This document shows positions 1 to 9,583 of a DNA stretch of 52,062 nt, in pieces; the first letter of the stretch is position 1; each line of letters opens with the position of its first letter. The notes below the pieces were generated by a model. That model worked only from the letters and a program-made list of their open reading frames with translations, did no database searches and was not told the DNA's origin. The position numbers and the translations under genes are program-made. The stretch is from an uncultured Clostridia bacterium (GTDB taxonomy: Bacteria; Bacillota; Clostridia; Oscillospirales; Oscillospiraceae): the NCBI GenBank assembly GCA_946625125.1, contig CAMOSU010000003.1, positions 1 to 52,062 of the forward strand, written 5' to 3'.

Positions 1-1495
1 CCTGCTGCTTCAGCTCCTCGAACTCGGCCTCGATCTGCTCCAGATAGGCCTGGGTGTCGGGGTCCACGCCGTCCACGTCGGCACGGGTGATGAGCTCGGT
101 GTTGACCTCCCCCTCCCGGGTGATGGTCAGCTTGCCGATGTTGGCCAGCTTGGTGCCGGTGGAGGACAGCAGCACGGTCTCGCCGTCCTTGTTGAGCACC
201 TCCTGCCGGGCAATGGTGCTGTGGGAGTGGCCGTCCAGCATGACGTCGATGCCGTTGGTGTTGGCAATGACCTCCGTGGACATCCAGGGAGAGCTCTGCT
301 CGTCGGTGCCCAGGTGCGCCAGGGCCACCACGACCTGCGCGCCTTCCGCGATGGCGCTGTCCACCGCGGTCTGAACCGCCTGATACAGCAGCTCGCCGCT
401 CTCGTCGTTGCAGAAGGTGTAGATCCACTCACCGTTTTCATCCTGGAAGTAGGTGGGGGTGGACTTAACCAGGGACTCGGGGGTGGTGATGCCCACGTAA
501 GCGACCTTGAAGCCGTCGTAATCCGCCACAGCCATGGGAACCGTCACCAGCGCGTTCTCGTCCTCAGGCCCGATGTAGCGGAAGTTGCAGCTCAGATACT
601 GGGCGTTGGCCATGCCCACCAGCTTCTTAAGCTGCTCCATGGTGTAGTCGAACTCATGGTTGCCGAAGGTGGCATAGTCGTAGCCCACGTAGTTCATGAG
701 CTGGACCATGTACTCACCCTGGGAGATGGTGCCGATCAGCTCGCCCTGCACCGCGTCGCCGTTGTCCACCAGCGTCACGAACTCATGGCTCTGCTCCAGC
801 TCCTTCTTCACCTTGGCCAGACCGGCGATGCCGATGGAGCTGTCGTTCTGGTCCACGCCGCAGTGGATATCGTTGGTGTAGAGCACCAGGATATCGTCTT
901 CGGAGGCGGGCTCCTCGGTCTTCTTCACGAAGAGCTGGAGCGCAAAGGCAGACTCGTACTGGCTCAGGTTGTTCGCGGTGGCGTAGTGGGTGGTGAACTT
1001 GCCCCGGTAGTACTCGATGCCCCGGAGGTCGCCCTGGCTGCCCTTGGACTCGGTGCTGATCAGATACACGCTGTCAGCGGTGGTGGCTTCCTGGAGGGTC
1101 CAATACTTGCAGTCGGAATCCAGGACCAGGTTGGAGTAGTTGGCGGGAGTGGAGAGATACCTGCCCTCGGCGTCCTTGAAGGCAAGGCCGTCGTCGGTGC
1201 GCTCCACCGTCCAGACCAGCTCCGCCGCGGGATCCGTCAGGCTGTTGTCCTCCGGCGTGACCGCCACACCCCGGCGATACCGCTCCGGGTGACTGGCGTC
1301 GTCACTGTCGGCATTGGAGATTGCCATGCCGGCGTCCGCATTGTAAATCACGACCTCGTCGCCGTCCTTCAGGTCGGCGGCAAGGGCGAATTCATCCGCC
1401 GCCGGCTCTTCGGCGAAGGCCATGGGAACCAGGGAAAGGACCATGGCCAGCGTCAGAAGCAGGGCGATGATTCGCAGAGAGAGATGTTTCTTCAT
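1..1495 (-). CDS. 5'-nucleotidase / metallophosphoesterase family secreted protein (3' end truncated by window)
   Basis: Minus-strand reading frame missing from the ORF track because it runs off the window. Signal peptide MKKHLSLRIIALLLTLAMVLSLVPMAFAEE; motifs LYTNDIHCG, VDNGDAVQG, GNHEFDY, LDGHSHS of the UshA-type 5'-nucleotidase family; RBS AAAAGGAGACAGCAGC-ATG. Confidence 0.9.
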   Translation of the reverse strand, partial: MKKHLSLRIIALLLTLAMVLSLVPMAFAEEPAADEFALAADLKDGDEVVIYNADAGMAISNADSDDASHPERYRRGVAVTPEDNSLTDPAAELVWTVERTDDGLAFKDAEGRYLSTPANYSNLVLDSDCKYWTLQEATTADSVYLISTESKGSQGDLRGIEYYRGKFTTHYATANNLSQYESAFALQLFVKKTEEPASEDDILVLYTNDIHCGVDQNDSSIGIAGLAKVKKELEQSHEFVTLVDNGDAVQGELIGTISQGEYMVQLMNYVGYDYATFGNHEFDYTMEQLKKLVGMANAQYLSCNFRYIGPEDENALVTVPMAVADYDGFKVAYVGITTPESLVKSTPTYFQDENGEWIYTFCNDESGELLYQAVQTAVDSAIAEGAQVVVALAHLGTDEQSSPWMSTEVIANTNGIDVMLDGHSHSTIARQEVLNKDGETVLLSSTGTKLANIGKLTITREGEVNTELITRADVDGVDPDTQAYLEQIEAEFEELKQQ

Positions 1496-1659
1496 GCTGC
1501 TGTCTCCTTTTTTTAGTATTTCCTCAAAGCCCAAAACGGGTTTTTCAGCTATCTAATTGTATCATAAAATTCCCGCCGGGACAAGCCATTTTCTCACACC
1601 CTTTTGCCAATGGTTCAGAGAAATTCCCTTGAAAATCTTGTGCAAATCGCCCAGTCCGG

Positions 1660-1693
1660 AAAAAACGAAGCACCGCGGTCTCCGGGACCGCGG
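1660..1693 (-). terminator. Rho-independent terminator downstream of HU gene
   Basis: Stem CCGCGGTC/GACCGCGG (1673-1680/1686-1693), followed on the minus strand by TGCTTCGTTTTTT. Confidence 0.7.
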
Positions 1694-1708
1694 CGCTGGA
1701 ACCGTTAT

Positions 1709-1984
1709 TTACTTGGCCACCTTGTTCTTCAGAGCCTGACCGGCCTTGAAGCTGGGAACGCGGCTGGCGGGGACTTCAACAGCCTCGCCGGTGCGGGGAT
1801 TCTTGGCAGTGCGGGCTTCCCGCTCTCTGCACTCAAAGGTGCCGAAGCCCACGAGCTGGACCTTCTCGCCGGCGGCCAGGGTCTCGGCCACGGTATCGAG
1901 AACGGCGGCAACGGCCTTCTCGGCGTCCTTCTTGGTCATTTCAGTCTTCGCAGCAACGGCTGCAATCAGTTCAGTCTTGTTCAT
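1709..1984 (-). CDS. HU family DNA-binding protein (91 aa)
   Basis: MNKTELIAAVAAKTEMTKKDAEKAVAAVLDTV...GFGTFECREREARTAKNPRTGE; classic HU. Start moved inside the 148-aa ORF to the ATG preceded by AAAGAGGTAGT. Confidence 0.95.
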   Translation of the reverse strand: MNKTELIAAVAAKTEMTKKDAEKAVAAVLDTVAETLAAGEKVQLVGFGTFECREREARTAKNPRTGEAVEVPASRVPSFKAGQALKNKVAK

Positions 1985-2228
1985 AATACTACCTCTTTCT
2001 TTTGTTACTGATCGTCTTGTCTCGGGATTGTCTCCTCCAGGGGAGCGCCGCCGATGCAATGAAGCCGGCCTTCGGATTCCCCGCGGCTCCGGCCTGACAG
2101 CCTCCTGCCTCGGGTCGAAAAGCCCCCTTTCGGCTTGCGGAGTAAAATCTATCATATTTTGCGCGCTTTGGCAAGTATTAATTCTGAAAAAGCGCGGTTT
2201 TTTTGCGGTTTTTCGGCTCCGACGCTCT

Positions 2229-3923
2229 CTATTCGATTCGCAGGAGCCTGGCGATTTTCTCTCCCTTGGGCAGCAGGCTGCAATCCTCCCGGGTAATGAC
2301 CTTCAGCTTCAAAATCAGCAGCAGATACACCGCCACCGCCGCGAGGATGGGGCCAAAGGTCAACAGCAGCATGGAGCCTGTGAGCTTCCCCAGCAGGAAC
2401 TGAACCAGAGCCGCCGCGACGCCCATCAGCAGGGAGGCCAGGGCGGGCTTGATGACGTTGACCATGAGCTTCGGCGGCTCCCGCAGGACCCGCTGAATGG
2501 CGAAGAGATCCAGCATGGCAATGACCATATAGCAGACCACCGTACCCACAGGCACACCCACGATGTTGATTTTGGGATTGCCCACCAGAACGAAGTTGAT
2601 GATCACCTTGGCCACGCCGCCGATGATCATGTTAATCACCGGCAGATAGACGTAACCGTGGGCCTGGAGTATGGCGTTCATCACCAGGACGAAGGAATTG
2701 AAGAACACGCAGAAGGCCAGAATCCGCATGAGCACCGTGGCCGTCCCCAGATAGCCCTGGTCGGTATAGCCCCCCAGCAGGCCCATAACGGGTCTTGCCA
2801 GCACCGCCAGCCCCACAGAGCAGGGCATGGCAATCAGGGCCATCACCCGGGTGGCGGACTCCGCGATGGTGTTGGCCCGGCGATGACGCCGCAGGGTCAA
2901 CTGCTCGGTAATGGCGGGAATGGCGGAAACCGTCAGAGGCGCAATGAAGGCGCAGGGCATGTTGAAGATGGTCTGGGCGAAGTTGTAGATGCCCTTGAGA
3001 TCGTCTCCCGCGTTTCCGGCAAAGCCCGCGGGACCCTTGAGCTGGGCCATATACACCGCGGCGTCCACAGTGGTGATGATTTGCAGACCGGCGGCCCCCA
3101 GGGTGATGGGGACGGCAATGGAGAGCAGGGTCTTGACCGTGGATCTGGCGGAGCGCACCGTGGGGTCCAGGCATTCCTCCTCCAGGGCCGCCGCGGCCTT
3201 CCGTCTGCGGTAAATGAGGTAGACCGACGCAATGACGGTGCCGATGGTGACGCCCAGAATGGCCAGGCCTGCCGCCTTGGAATGGGCGGAGGTCAGGGCG
3301 ATTTTCAGGGGATCACTGTCGGCAATCTCCTTGGGCAGCTCCGTTTGCAGGCCGTTTTTGACCTGGATGAGCATGAAAACCCCCGCCAGGCCCAGGCCCA
3401 CCACCAGCTTGCACACCGCCTCCATCACCTGGGAGACGGAGGTGGGAACCATGTTGGACTGCCCCTGGAAGAAGCCCCGCTCGGCGGAGATGATGCCGAT
3501 GAACAGCACCGCCGGGGACAGGCAGAGAATGGCGAACCAGCTCTGCTGGGAGCTCATGAGATTCGCCAGCCAGCGGCAAAGCAGGGCCATACCGCCGGCT
3601 CCCGCCATCCCCAGGGTAAGGAAGACAGCCCGGGAGACCCGGTAGATCTGGCGGATCTGATTGGACTGTCCCAGGGTCTTGGCCTCGGAGATCATCCGGG
3701 ACATGGCCACCGGCAGGCCGGTGGTGGAAATCATCAGCAGCACGGAGTAGATGTCATAGGCCGTGTTGAAGTAGCCAAAGCCGTCGGCCCCCAGGACCCG
3801 GTTCAGGGGAATCTTGTAGAAGGCGCCGATGATTTTCACCACCGCCGTCGCCAGGGCCAGCACAGCCGCGCCGCCCAGGAAGGTCTGTTTGTTGTTCTTA
3901 TTGGCTTTTTGCAAGGCGGTCAT
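2229..3923 (-). CDS. SpoVB/MurJ-like polysaccharide biosynthesis flippase (MOP superfamily)
   Basis: 564 aa multi-TM protein; N-terminal QTFLGGAAVLALATAVVKIIGAFYKIPLNRVLGADGFGYFNTAYDIYSVLLMISTTGLPVAMSRMISE is typical of SpoVB-family proteins. Confidence 0.88.
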   Translation of the reverse strand: MTALQKANKNNKQTFLGGAAVLALATAVVKIIGAFYKIPLNRVLGADGFGYFNTAYDIYSVLLMISTTGLPVAMSRMISEAKTLGQSNQIRQIYRVSRAVFLTLGMAGAGGMALLCRWLANLMSSQQSWFAILCLSPAVLFIGIISAERGFFQGQSNMVPTSVSQVMEAVCKLVVGLGLAGVFMLIQVKNGLQTELPKEIADSDPLKIALTSAHSKAAGLAILGVTIGTVIASVYLIYRRRKAAAALEEECLDPTVRSARSTVKTLLSIAVPITLGAAGLQIITTVDAAVYMAQLKGPAGFAGNAGDDLKGIYNFAQTIFNMPCAFIAPLTVSAIPAITEQLTLRRHRRANTIAESATRVMALIAMPCSVGLAVLARPVMGLLGGYTDQGYLGTATVLMRILAFCVFFNSFVLVMNAILQAHGYVYLPVINMIIGGVAKVIINFVLVGNPKINIVGVPVGTVVCYMVIAMLDLFAIQRVLREPPKLMVNVIKPALASLLMGVAAALVQFLLGKLTGSMLLLTFGPILAAVAVYLLLILKLKVITREDCSLLPKGEKIARLLRIE

Positions 3924-3953
3924 TCCTTTCCGAATCGCCGCGCAGCGGCGGGA

Positions 3954-5270
3954 TCACTGTTCCGTTCCGTCCAGGAACACAGTGGGCATGGCGTGCTCCG
4001 CCAGCTCCTTTACCACAGCGTCCAGGTCGATGGTGGGCCATTTCCCGGCAGCGTATAGGATTTGGCCCCGGACCATGGTCATCACCACGTCGTGACCGGA
4101 GGCGGCATAGCAGAGATGGGACAGCACGTCATGACAGGGCATGAGATGGGGGGCGGTGAAGTCCAGGAGAATCAGATCCGCGTCCATGCCGATTTTCAGC
4201 ATGCCGCACTCCTTCTCCCGGCCCTGGGCCCGGGCGCCGCAGACCGTGGCCATCATCAGAACCGCCTGGGGGGGCAGGGCTGTGGCGTCGGCATGCAGGT
4301 CCTTGGCCAGCAGAGAGGCCGCCTTGATTTCCTCGAAGAGATCCAGATTGTTGTTGGAGGAGGCCCCGTCGGTACCCAACGCCACGTTCATGCCGGCCTT
4401 CACCATGGCAATGACGTCCGCCTTGCCGGAGGCCAGCTTCAGATTGGAGACGGGGCAGTGGACCGCCGTGACCTTCCGCTTGGCCAGCAGTTTCATATCC
4501 TCCGGCTCCAGCCAGACGCAGTGGGCCGCCAGGCTGCGGCTGTGGAATACATGGTGGCAGTCCAGAATCTGGGCCGGAGTCAGGCCGTACTTCTCCTTGC
4601 AGGCCTCGTGCTCCTTTTTGGTCTCGGACAGATGCACCTGCATCCCCAGGCCCTCGTTGAGGGCATATTCCCCCAGGGCCTCCCAGAGCCGGTAATTGGA
4701 GGTATACTCGGCGTGGACCGAGGCCTCCGCCCGGATGCGGCCCCCGTCATAGCCGTGCCACTTCTCGTGGAGCTCCCGCAGCTCCCGGCAGGCGGGATAG
4801 CTCTCAAAGTCGAAGTCCTGGGACCAAAGGGTGGTTCCCCGGCCCAGATTGGCCTTGATGCCGCTCTCCGCCACCGCCTGGGCAATGGCGTCGCAGTGGT
4901 CGTACATGTCAGAGACGGAGGTGGTGCCGAAGCGCAGGCACTCGGCAATGGACAGCAGGGCGGCGGCCTTCACCGCCCGGTCGTCCAGCTTCGCCTCCCG
5001 GGGGAAGATATACTCGTTGAGCCAGGTGTGCAGGTCGTGGCCGTCCCCGTAGCCCCGGAGCAGGCTCATGGGCAGGTGGGTGTGGCAGTTGATGAGGCCG
5101 GGCATCAGCACCATGCCCTCGCCGTTGATGATCCGGGCGGGCTGCTCCTGGGGCGGCACCCGGTCCAGATAGGAGATTTTTCCCTCCGTAACCCCCAAAA
5201 ACGCGGCAAAGTAGATATGCATGGCCTCGTCCATGGTGACGATGGTGACATTGGAGAACAGGGTATCCAT
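3954..5270 (-). CDS. mtaD: Amidohydrolase, 5-methylthioadenosine/S-adenosylhomocysteine deaminase-like
   Basis: 438 aa; PGLINCHTHLPMSLLRGYGDGHDLHTWLNEYIFPREAKL, HLSETKKEHEAC, HCVWLEPEDM, LGTDGASSNNNLDLFEE. Confidence 0.85.
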   Translation of the reverse strand: MDTLFSNVTIVTMDEAMHIYFAAFLGVTEGKISYLDRVPPQEQPARIINGEGMVLMPGLINCHTHLPMSLLRGYGDGHDLHTWLNEYIFPREAKLDDRAVKAAALLSIAECLRFGTTSVSDMYDHCDAIAQAVAESGIKANLGRGTTLWSQDFDFESYPACRELRELHEKWHGYDGGRIRAEASVHAEYTSNYRLWEALGEYALNEGLGMQVHLSETKKEHEACKEKYGLTPAQILDCHHVFHSRSLAAHCVWLEPEDMKLLAKRKVTAVHCPVSNLKLASGKADVIAMVKAGMNVALGTDGASSNNNLDLFEEIKAASLLAKDLHADATALPPQAVLMMATVCGARAQGREKECGMLKIGMDADLILLDFTAPHLMPCHDVLSHLCYAASGHDVVMTMVRGQILYAAGKWPTIDLDAVVKELAEHAMPTVFLDGTEQ

Positions 5271-5316
5271 AGCGCTCCTTTCCGCCGCGGGGATGGTCCG
5301 CGCGCAGACAGTATAT

Positions 5317-6240
5317 TCAGTCCTTCGGTAAGAATTCTTCCTTCAGAAGGGAAGTTTCCGGCAGCTCGGCGGGGTCCAGGGGATCGAAGGCCTCCAGCCC
5401 CTCCAGAATCAGATCCACCAGCTTGGGCTGGGGGTGCTCCTCCGCCTTCAGGAGCATGGGCTCCGCGATGGGCCGGAAGGCCGCCACCTCATAGCCCAAG
5501 GAGGAGTCGATGGCATAGTGGGCGCTGCCCTTGAAGGGGGTGATGTACTTTTTCTCTCCCATGCGGACGTTCCGCCACATGCCCAGGGTCTCCTCCGCGC
5601 TGGAGGCGCGGAAGTTGAAGTCCCGGACGATGCGCCGCAGGACCCGCATCCAGACCCGGTCAAACACCTCCACGTCGTTGTCGTAAACCGAGGAGGCCGT
5701 GGAAACAAAGAGTCTGGTGGCCTCGGGGTTTTTCTCCGTCAGCATGGGGTTCAGGCCGTGGATGCCCTCGAAGATCACCACCTCCTGATCCTGAAGCCGC
5801 AGGGGGCGAAACTTCTCCGGCACCTGGGCCTGGAGCCGGAAGTCAAAGTGGGGCACCAGGATCTCCTCCCCCTTGTCCAGCGCCTCCAGATGGTGGCCCA
5901 GCAGGGCGGTGTCCAGGCCCTCTGGGGCCTCCAGGTCAAATTCCCCGTCCTTGGTCCGGGGAAAATCCGGCTCCGCCTTGGAGCGGTAGTAGTCGTCCAG
6001 GGAAATCATGTGGGCATAAATGCCCCGTTCCGCCAGGGCCTTGCGAATGCGGGAGGCCGTGGTGGTCTTTCCTGAGGAGGAGGGACCGGCCAAAAGGGCC
6101 ACCCGGCTCCGCTTCAGCCGGCTCGCCACCAGCTCGGCGGCCTTGTCGATTCGATTGTTGTAGAGATTGTCGCAGCGCCGGACAAAGCCCTTGGGGTCAG
6201 TCCGCAGGGCATAGTTGATGTCGTTGAGTTCGATTCGCAT
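5317..6240 (-). CDS. Uridine kinase / nucleoside kinase family protein
   Basis: 307 aa; P-loop LLAGPSSSGKTTTASRI, SLDDYYR, VIFEGIHGLNP; no N-terminal TGS domain seen. Confidence 0.85.
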   Translation of the reverse strand: MRIELNDINYALRTDPKGFVRRCDNLYNNRIDKAAELVASRLKRSRVALLAGPSSSGKTTTASRIRKALAERGIYAHMISLDDYYRSKAEPDFPRTKDGEFDLEAPEGLDTALLGHHLEALDKGEEILVPHFDFRLQAQVPEKFRPLRLQDQEVVIFEGIHGLNPMLTEKNPEATRLFVSTASSVYDNDVEVFDRVWMRVLRRIVRDFNFRASSAEETLGMWRNVRMGEKKYITPFKGSAHYAIDSSLGYEVAAFRPIAEPMLLKAEEHPQPKLVDLILEGLEAFDPLDPAELPETSLLKEEFLPKD

Positions 6241-6273
6241 GGCCGTTGGCTCCTTTTCCTGTTTTTTCTGGGT

Positions 6274-7752
6274 TTATTCTCTGATTATACTCTCTTTTGG
6301 GTCTGTTGTCAATTGTTCCAGCAGAGCGGTCTTGGCGGCCAGCACCTCCTGAATCCGCTCCACATACTGCTTGGGGTATTTGGGGTTGCACTGGCGCTCC
6401 AGCCGTCCTTCGGGCAGATTGCGCTTGCTCACCGCGCCTCCTCCCAGGGCCAGGATGGAGCTGAGCTCCTCCATCATGTAGATGTTGTAGAGACACAGAT
6501 CCCCGTCCCGGCACCAGCCCACGTTCTCCAGACTGCCGGACATGTATTTCTGCCGGTAGAGATAATAGGGGACATAGCCTCTGGCGCTGAGCAGGGCGTT
6601 GGCGTGGTCCACCATCTCCTCCACGGCGGCCTGGGAGGGCAGGGCCTCCCGATGGGTGAAGAGCTCCGCGCCTTTTTTCAAGGCCAGGGTATGCACCGTC
6701 ACATTGGAGGGGTCCAGAGCCAGCACCCGGTCCAGAGAGCGGGCAAAGCCCTCCGGGTCGTCCCCGGGGAGACCCGCGATGAGGTCCATGTTGACGCTGG
6801 TGAAGCCCGCCGCCACAGCCTGGGCATAGGCCCGTTCCACATCCTCGGGGGAATGGGGTCTGCCCACAGCCCGGAGGACCGCCGCGTTCATGGTCTGGGG
6901 GTTGATGCTGATTCTCCCGGCCCCCAGGTCCCGGATCACCCTCAGCTTCTCCGGGTCGATGGTGTCCGGCCTGCCGGCCTCCACCGTATATTCTATCAAG
7001 CGGGAGCGGTCAAAATGCTTGTTGACGGCCTCCATCAGCAGGCGAATTTGTCCCGCCGACAGGGTGGTGGGGGTCCCGCCCCCGATGTACAGGGTCCGGG
7101 GGCGCAGCCCGGCCCGGCGCAGTCCCGCCCCCACAGTCTCGATCTCCCGGAGCAGGCAGTCCAGATAGGGGCTCAGCAGCCGTCCGGCGCTGCCCTCAGT
7201 CTGGCTGACAAAGGAGCAATAGGAGCAGCGGCTGGGACAGAAGGGGATGCCGATGTAAACCGAGAGGTCCTCCGGCTCCAGCAGGGCCGCCGCCTCCACA
7301 GAGGCCAGGCTGGCCTGGACGCAGAGCTTCCGCCGGGCGGGGGTCACAAAAAAGCTTTCCTCCAGCAGCCGTTCCGCGCTTTGGGCCGTTCCTCCCCCCA
7401 ATAAATGCCGGGTGGAGAGCTTGGTGGGCCGGACCCCGGACAAAGCCCCCCAGGGAGGCGGAGCAGGGAGATGGGGCAGGGCCGCCAAATAGTAGGCCCG
7501 CTGCAAAATCCGCCGCCGGAGGGCGTAGCTCTCCTTTTTCAAAGCCAGACGCTGTACCCCCAGGGTGCTGACCCCGTTCCGGGTAATTCTGGCCGTGGCG
7601 GTGAGGTATTGCTTCCCATAGCTGAGCTTCGACACCGCCCCGTCTCCCCGGAAGGGGGCCTGGCAGTATTCCATGGGCTCCTCCGGGAACAGGCAAAGCT
7701 GAAGCTGCTCCAGGGCATAACGGTCGGCGTGACCGGAAAGATAAAGCTTCAT
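6274..7752 (-). CDS. hemZ: Coproporphyrinogen dehydrogenase HemZ (radical SAM)
   Basis: 492 aa; CxxxCxxC in IGIPFCPSRCSYCSFVSQ, YIGGGTPTTLS, VNMDLIAGLPGD. Confidence 0.87.
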   Translation of the reverse strand: MKLYLSGHADRYALEQLQLCLFPEEPMEYCQAPFRGDGAVSKLSYGKQYLTATARITRNGVSTLGVQRLALKKESYALRRRILQRAYYLAALPHLPAPPPWGALSGVRPTKLSTRHLLGGGTAQSAERLLEESFFVTPARRKLCVQASLASVEAAALLEPEDLSVYIGIPFCPSRCSYCSFVSQTEGSAGRLLSPYLDCLLREIETVGAGLRRAGLRPRTLYIGGGTPTTLSAGQIRLLMEAVNKHFDRSRLIEYTVEAGRPDTIDPEKLRVIRDLGAGRISINPQTMNAAVLRAVGRPHSPEDVERAYAQAVAAGFTSVNMDLIAGLPGDDPEGFARSLDRVLALDPSNVTVHTLALKKGAELFTHREALPSQAAVEEMVDHANALLSARGYVPYYLYRQKYMSGSLENVGWCRDGDLCLYNIYMMEELSSILALGGGAVSKRNLPEGRLERQCNPKYPKQYVERIQEVLAAKTALLEQLTTDPKESIIRE

Positions 7753-7920
7753 GTTCTGGTCCTTTCGTATCTGTTGAGGGCTTTTTCGTCTTCTTCGCGT
7801 TCATTCGTCAGGGATCATGCGCCGAGCGCCGCCTGTTGGGTGTGCTGCTTGTTGCACGTTCCCGCAGGTACGCCGGGCCGGGGAACCCGGCCCCTACGGG
7901 CGGATATGGCAGTAGGGATG

Positions 7921-8222
7921 CGTAGGGGCGAGCATCGCTCGTCCCAAACGCATCGAAAATCGGAACGTACGGACGGCAGGGTGCCGTCCCTACTGGCGGA
8001 TGCTGGCGGGGCTTGCGGACGGCAGGGTGCCGTCCCTACAGTTTCCTCCGTAGGGGCGAGCATCGCTCGTCCCAAACGCATCGAAAATCGGAACGTGCGG
8101 ACGGCAGAGTGCCGTCCCTACGGGCGGGTGCTGGCGGGGCTTGCGGACGGCAGATAAGTGACGGCCCAAATCTCTGATTTGGCTGCCGGAACTTATGCAA
8201 AGCAGTGCCGTCCCTACGGTCA
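7921..8222. repeat. Two tandem non-coding hairpin-rich repeat units (starts 128 bp apart)
   Basis: CGTAGGGGCGAGCATCGCTCGTCCCAAACGCATCGAAAATCGGAACGT(A/G)CGGACGGCAG(G/A)GTGCCGTCCCTAC occurs at 7921 and again at 8049. Confidence 0.85.
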
Positions 8223-8284
8223 GATCTGACGCCTGCTTTGAAGCCTTTCAGACTGCTGAAACGCCGCGTCCTTTCTATGAAAAG

Positions 8285-8317
8285 CCTCCGCTGGGTCATT
8301 GCCGGACGCAGCGGAGG
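8285..8317 (-). terminator. Putative terminator overlapping the 3' end of the distal sortase gene
   Basis: Stem CCTCCGCTG/CAGCGGAGG spanning the stop codon, followed on the minus strand by CTTTTC. Confidence 0.45.
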
Positions 8318-8898
8318 GTGAGGCGGGCCTGGCCGCCGTAGGTGCAGGTGAAAAAGCTGAGCTCATAGCCGGAATCGTTCATCTCCGTGACCATATCAGG
8401 TCCCAGGGTCTCCAGGTCTGACACCTGGTAGCTCCAAGTGAGCCCGTCCATGTCTGTAAACAGGACCGGGTCCCCGGGTCGAAGGCCGGTGAGGAGGCTG
8501 TAGAGGCGGTTGTAATTGTGGGCGCAGAGCACCAGATCTCCCCCGTAGGTGCTGCCGTGAAAGCGGCAGGCTCCCAGTTGGAGAAGCTCGTCATTGCACT
8601 CCCACAGAACCGGAACCTGGTAGTCAATGTCCGGGATGGACAGGACTCCGGCATAGCTTTTGCCGTCAATTTCCACCACCCGCATTTCCCGGGAGCCGGA
8701 CTGGGGGTCCGTCTCCAAGGGGGGAAGGGTGGCGGTGGGCCAGGCGCTTTCCAGATACTCAGAAATCTCCGGAAGAACCTGGGCAGAAAAGGAGGCCATC
8801 CGGTCATACTCCCGGCGATTATGCAGGAGCAGTCCGGCGGCCCCCAGCATCATCAGGACTCCAAGCCCGATGAGGATTCCGCTAAGTATCCGTTTCAT
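8296..8898 (-). CDS. Sortase, second of the pilus operon (class B-like by motif, uncertain)
   Basis: 200 aa; N-terminal TM, LVLCAHNYNRLYSLLTGLRPGD (His), FFTCTYGGQARLTLRC (Cys/Arg). Overlaps the upstream pilin ORF by 17 bp. Confidence 0.8.
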   Translation of the reverse strand: MKRILSGILIGLGVLMMLGAAGLLLHNRREYDRMASFSAQVLPEISEYLESAWPTATLPPLETDPQSGSREMRVVEIDGKSYAGVLSIPDIDYQVPVLWECNDELLQLGACRFHGSTYGGDLVLCAHNYNRLYSLLTGLRPGDPVLFTDMDGLTWSYQVSDLETLGPDMVTEMNDSGYELSFFTCTYGGQARLTLRCVRQ

Positions 8899-9559
8899 CG
8901 CGACGATCCTTCCTTAAGCAGAGACCCAGAAGAATCAGGAAGCAGCCCCCCATAAAGAGCATGGGAACAGGCCAATTCACCTGCCCGGTCTGGGGCAGTC
9001 CCGGGATATGAGGTTCGGTGGAAGGCTGGGTGGCGGGCTGGGTGGTTTCCGGAACCAGAGGCTCCAGCTTGGGGGTGGCCTCCACATCGAAGACCCAGCT
9101 TCCGTCGATTTCCACGGGGACAGAAACCAGGCTGGGCAGCATCAGCTCATAGCCCGGGAAGGCCTGGGTCTGACTCACCAGATAAACGCCCAGAGGAAGC
9201 TCCTCAACCCTGGCTTTTCCCTCAGCGTCCAGCTCCAGCTTCACGGCGGGAATCTGTCTCACCTGGGCGTAGCGCAGCAGCATTTCAGCCGCTTTATCCC
9301 CGGTGATTTCGTTGGCCTCAAAGCCCACGGCTTCATAGCCCTCGCACCAGCGCAGGGCCTTGGCCTCGTCGTCCCACTCAGCCACCATACGCAGCTCCAC
9401 GACGCCGCCCCTTGCGGAAGCGCCGACACTGCTGAAATCAAAGGAAATAGAACCAAGCCTGTCTGAGCCATTGAAGTAGCCGTAAGCGAACACAGAGGTC
9501 GCTGTCAGGCAGAGTATGGCAATGCAGCACAACAGGCGGCAAAGCATTTTTCGCAGCAT
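8882..9559 (-). CDS. LPXTG-anchored minor/basal pilin-like protein
   Basis: 225 aa; signal peptide, Pro/Thr stalk VPETTQPATQPSTEPHIPG, sorting signal LPQTG + TM + RKDRR tail. Confidence 0.85.
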   Translation of the reverse strand: MLRKMLCRLLCCIAILCLTATSVFAYGYFNGSDRLGSISFDFSSVGASARGGVVELRMVAEWDDEAKALRWCEGYEAVGFEANEITGDKAAEMLLRYAQVRQIPAVKLELDAEGKARVEELPLGVYLVSQTQAFPGYELMLPSLVSVPVEIDGSWVFDVEATPKLEPLVPETTQPATQPSTEPHIPGLPQTGQVNWPVPMLFMGGCFLILLGLCLRKDRRDETDT

Positions 9560-9583
9560 AACAGGGTCCTCCGTTTTTCTCTC

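Noticed and set aside
221-1516. 431-aa + strand ORF
   Set aside because: Antisense to the 5'-nucleotidase frame, which was missing from the track only because it is truncated at the window start.
1746-4058. 770-aa + strand ORF
   Set aside because: Antisense to HU and the SpoVB-like gene; His/Gln/Gly-rich composition typical of shadow frames in GC-rich genes.
7921-8222. Possible CRISPR-like array
   Set aside because: Only two long imperfect units with no regular unique spacers and no cas genes nearby.
7815-8299. Small ORFs in the 7.8-8.3 kb repeat region
   Set aside because: Overlap hairpin repeats; translations (RPQAPPAPARRDGTLPSARSDFRCVWDERCSP) are repeat-derived.
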